Shown piece by piece: positions 63,535-64,000 of a stretch of DNA of 64,000 bases. Positions within the stretch are counted from its first letter, which is position 1, and every line of letters begins with the position of its first letter. The stretch spans positions 1 to 64,000 of the forward strand of contig CAZAJG010000015.1 in the NCBI GenBank assembly GCA_964485405.1, read 5' to 3'. The notes beneath the pieces were generated by a model. That model was not told where the DNA came from. It saw only the letters and a program-made list of their open reading frames with translations, and did not search any database. Source of the stretch: CAKZNE01 sp964485405 (GTDB lineage: Bacteria > Bacteroidota > Bacteroidia > Flavobacteriales > Schleiferiaceae). Both the position numbers and the translations under genes were made by a program.

Positions 63535-64000
63535 TTACTTCACGATAAAAGGAATAGCTTCCGTTTGATTATCGGTTTTAACAAAATAGGTTCCCACGCT
63601 TAGATCCTGGAGTGTAATTTCTAACGTATTTAAGCCCGCTCTCAACTGTACCTTCTCGGTATGGATAAGCTTACCCACGCTATTGAAAATACTCAAGCTG
63701 CTCTCTTCTGTTTGTGCTGAGCGTATGCTTACAGTGATTTGTCCGTTTGCTTGGGCCGGGTTTGGATATAAATCGAAAGCTTCCTGAGCGAAAATCTCTC
63801 CCGTTTCTGGCGCGTCACTATCTGCAATAGATCCACCTTTTTTAGTGTTTAATCCACTTCCGGTAGCGTTATCTATCACTAGGCTGTAGTCTTCTACTTC
63901 TCCATAGCCACAATACCCGCAGCTACTTCCATAGCCACCCCATCTCATTACCACACGCACTCTTAGGTTGCCCATGGCTGCCCAAGATGGTACTTTGAAA
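63535..64000 (-). CDS. GEVED-domain T9SS-secreted protein, 3' part (continues beyond the window)
   Basis: The reading frame is open to the window edge (FKVPSWAAMGNLRVRVVMRW) and continues upstream of 64000. It holds the end of a GEVED domain (MRWGGYGSSCGYCGYGEVEDYSLVI) and a type A T9SS tail (LYPNPAQANGQITVSI to AIPFIVK). An in-frame ATG at 63975 is internal and not the real start. Tail and terminator resemble those of the 1540-residue adhesin, so the two are probably paralogous surface proteins or share a duplicated 3' end. Confidence 0.85.
   Translation of the reverse strand, partial: FKVPSWAAMGNLRVRVVMRWGGYGSSCGYCGYGEVEDYSLVIDNATGSGLNTKKGGSIADSDAPETGEIFAQEAFDLYPNPAQANGQITVSIRSAQTEESSLSIFNSVGKLIHTEKVQLRAGLNTLEITLQDLSVGTYFVKTDNQTEAIPFIVK

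Noticed and set aside
1..64000. CRISPR array
   Set aside because: No regularly spaced short direct repeats were seen; repeats found are either long module repeats or single pairs.
1..64000. Integrase, transposase or phage structural genes
   Set aside because: None recognised, so a mobile element cannot be called despite the cassette-like layout.
1..64000. tRNA or rRNA genes
   Set aside because: No cloverleaf-like GGTTCGAATCC arm with matching acceptor stem was found; the GGTTCGAGCC words at 5497 and 16337 belong to the structured elements and lack a tRNA body.

Overview
The window looks like chromosomal DNA of a Bacteroidota member, most likely Flavobacteriia/Flavobacteriales. The reasons are: type IX secretion (T9SS) C-terminal sorting domains on several large surface proteins (52089-52976, 55105-56601, 58268-62890, 63535-64000); many short-signal lipoproteins; Bacteroidota promoter boxes of the form TAnnTTTG; SprB-like and GEVED-type repeats; an orphan CrtY-type lycopene cyclase; and AT-rich, mostly monocistronic gene layout. 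No rRNA, tRNA, CRISPR array, integrase or transposase was recognised.

Region 1 (1 to about 27,000) is an accessory zone of small, unrelated, almost all plus-strand genes. It holds an HxlR-controlled redox operon (nitroreductase, cupin lipoprotein, SDR, 2OG-Fe(II) oxygenase), a barrel protein plus endonuclease/phosphatase pair, a sulfotransferase, SRPBCC and VOC proteins, a second HxlR switch driving a secreted SnoaL-like protein, a di-haem peroxidase next to a secreted zinc-peptidase-like lipoprotein, an XRE/SymE-like pair, GNAT, SDR, AraC, RibD-like reductase, Kazal lipoprotein, C45 hydrolase and two serine hydrolases. Between them lie gene remnants (3843-3953, 8032-8207, 11338-11627) and diverged copies of one structured, GC-richer intergenic element (3945-4005, 5484-5545, 16197-16382). 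This resembles a cassette-type or otherwise fast-turnover region, but no recombinase is in the window.

Region 2 (27,000-51,800) is a set of household, detoxification and stress genes: lycopene cyclase, a DUF3419/BtaA-like aminocarboxypropyl transferase, M50-like membrane protease, FMN reductase, three YdeI/OmdA-family proteins, S41 protease, two Crp/Fnr regulators each tightly linked to another gene, YCII, SRPBCC, WG-repeat protein, AAC(3)-I-like acetyltransferase, VOC, methyltransferase, a GT-C-like polytopic membrane protein, DinB and SGNH proteins.

Region 3 (51,800-64,000) is minus-strand surface biology: a compact cluster with a tail-fibre-like protein, a T9SS GH16 beta-glucanase, three outer-membrane-barrel-like proteins and a PKD/T9SS protein; then a 1540-residue T9SS adhesin with three roughly 1.14 kb repeats and a domain nested inside its last repeat; then the 3' end of a GEVED/T9SS protein. 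The last two genes share an identical 75 bp terminator region.

Three 10-N assembly gaps (3095, 7764, 49975) each interrupt a gene, and each can be closed in frame with little or no missing sequence.
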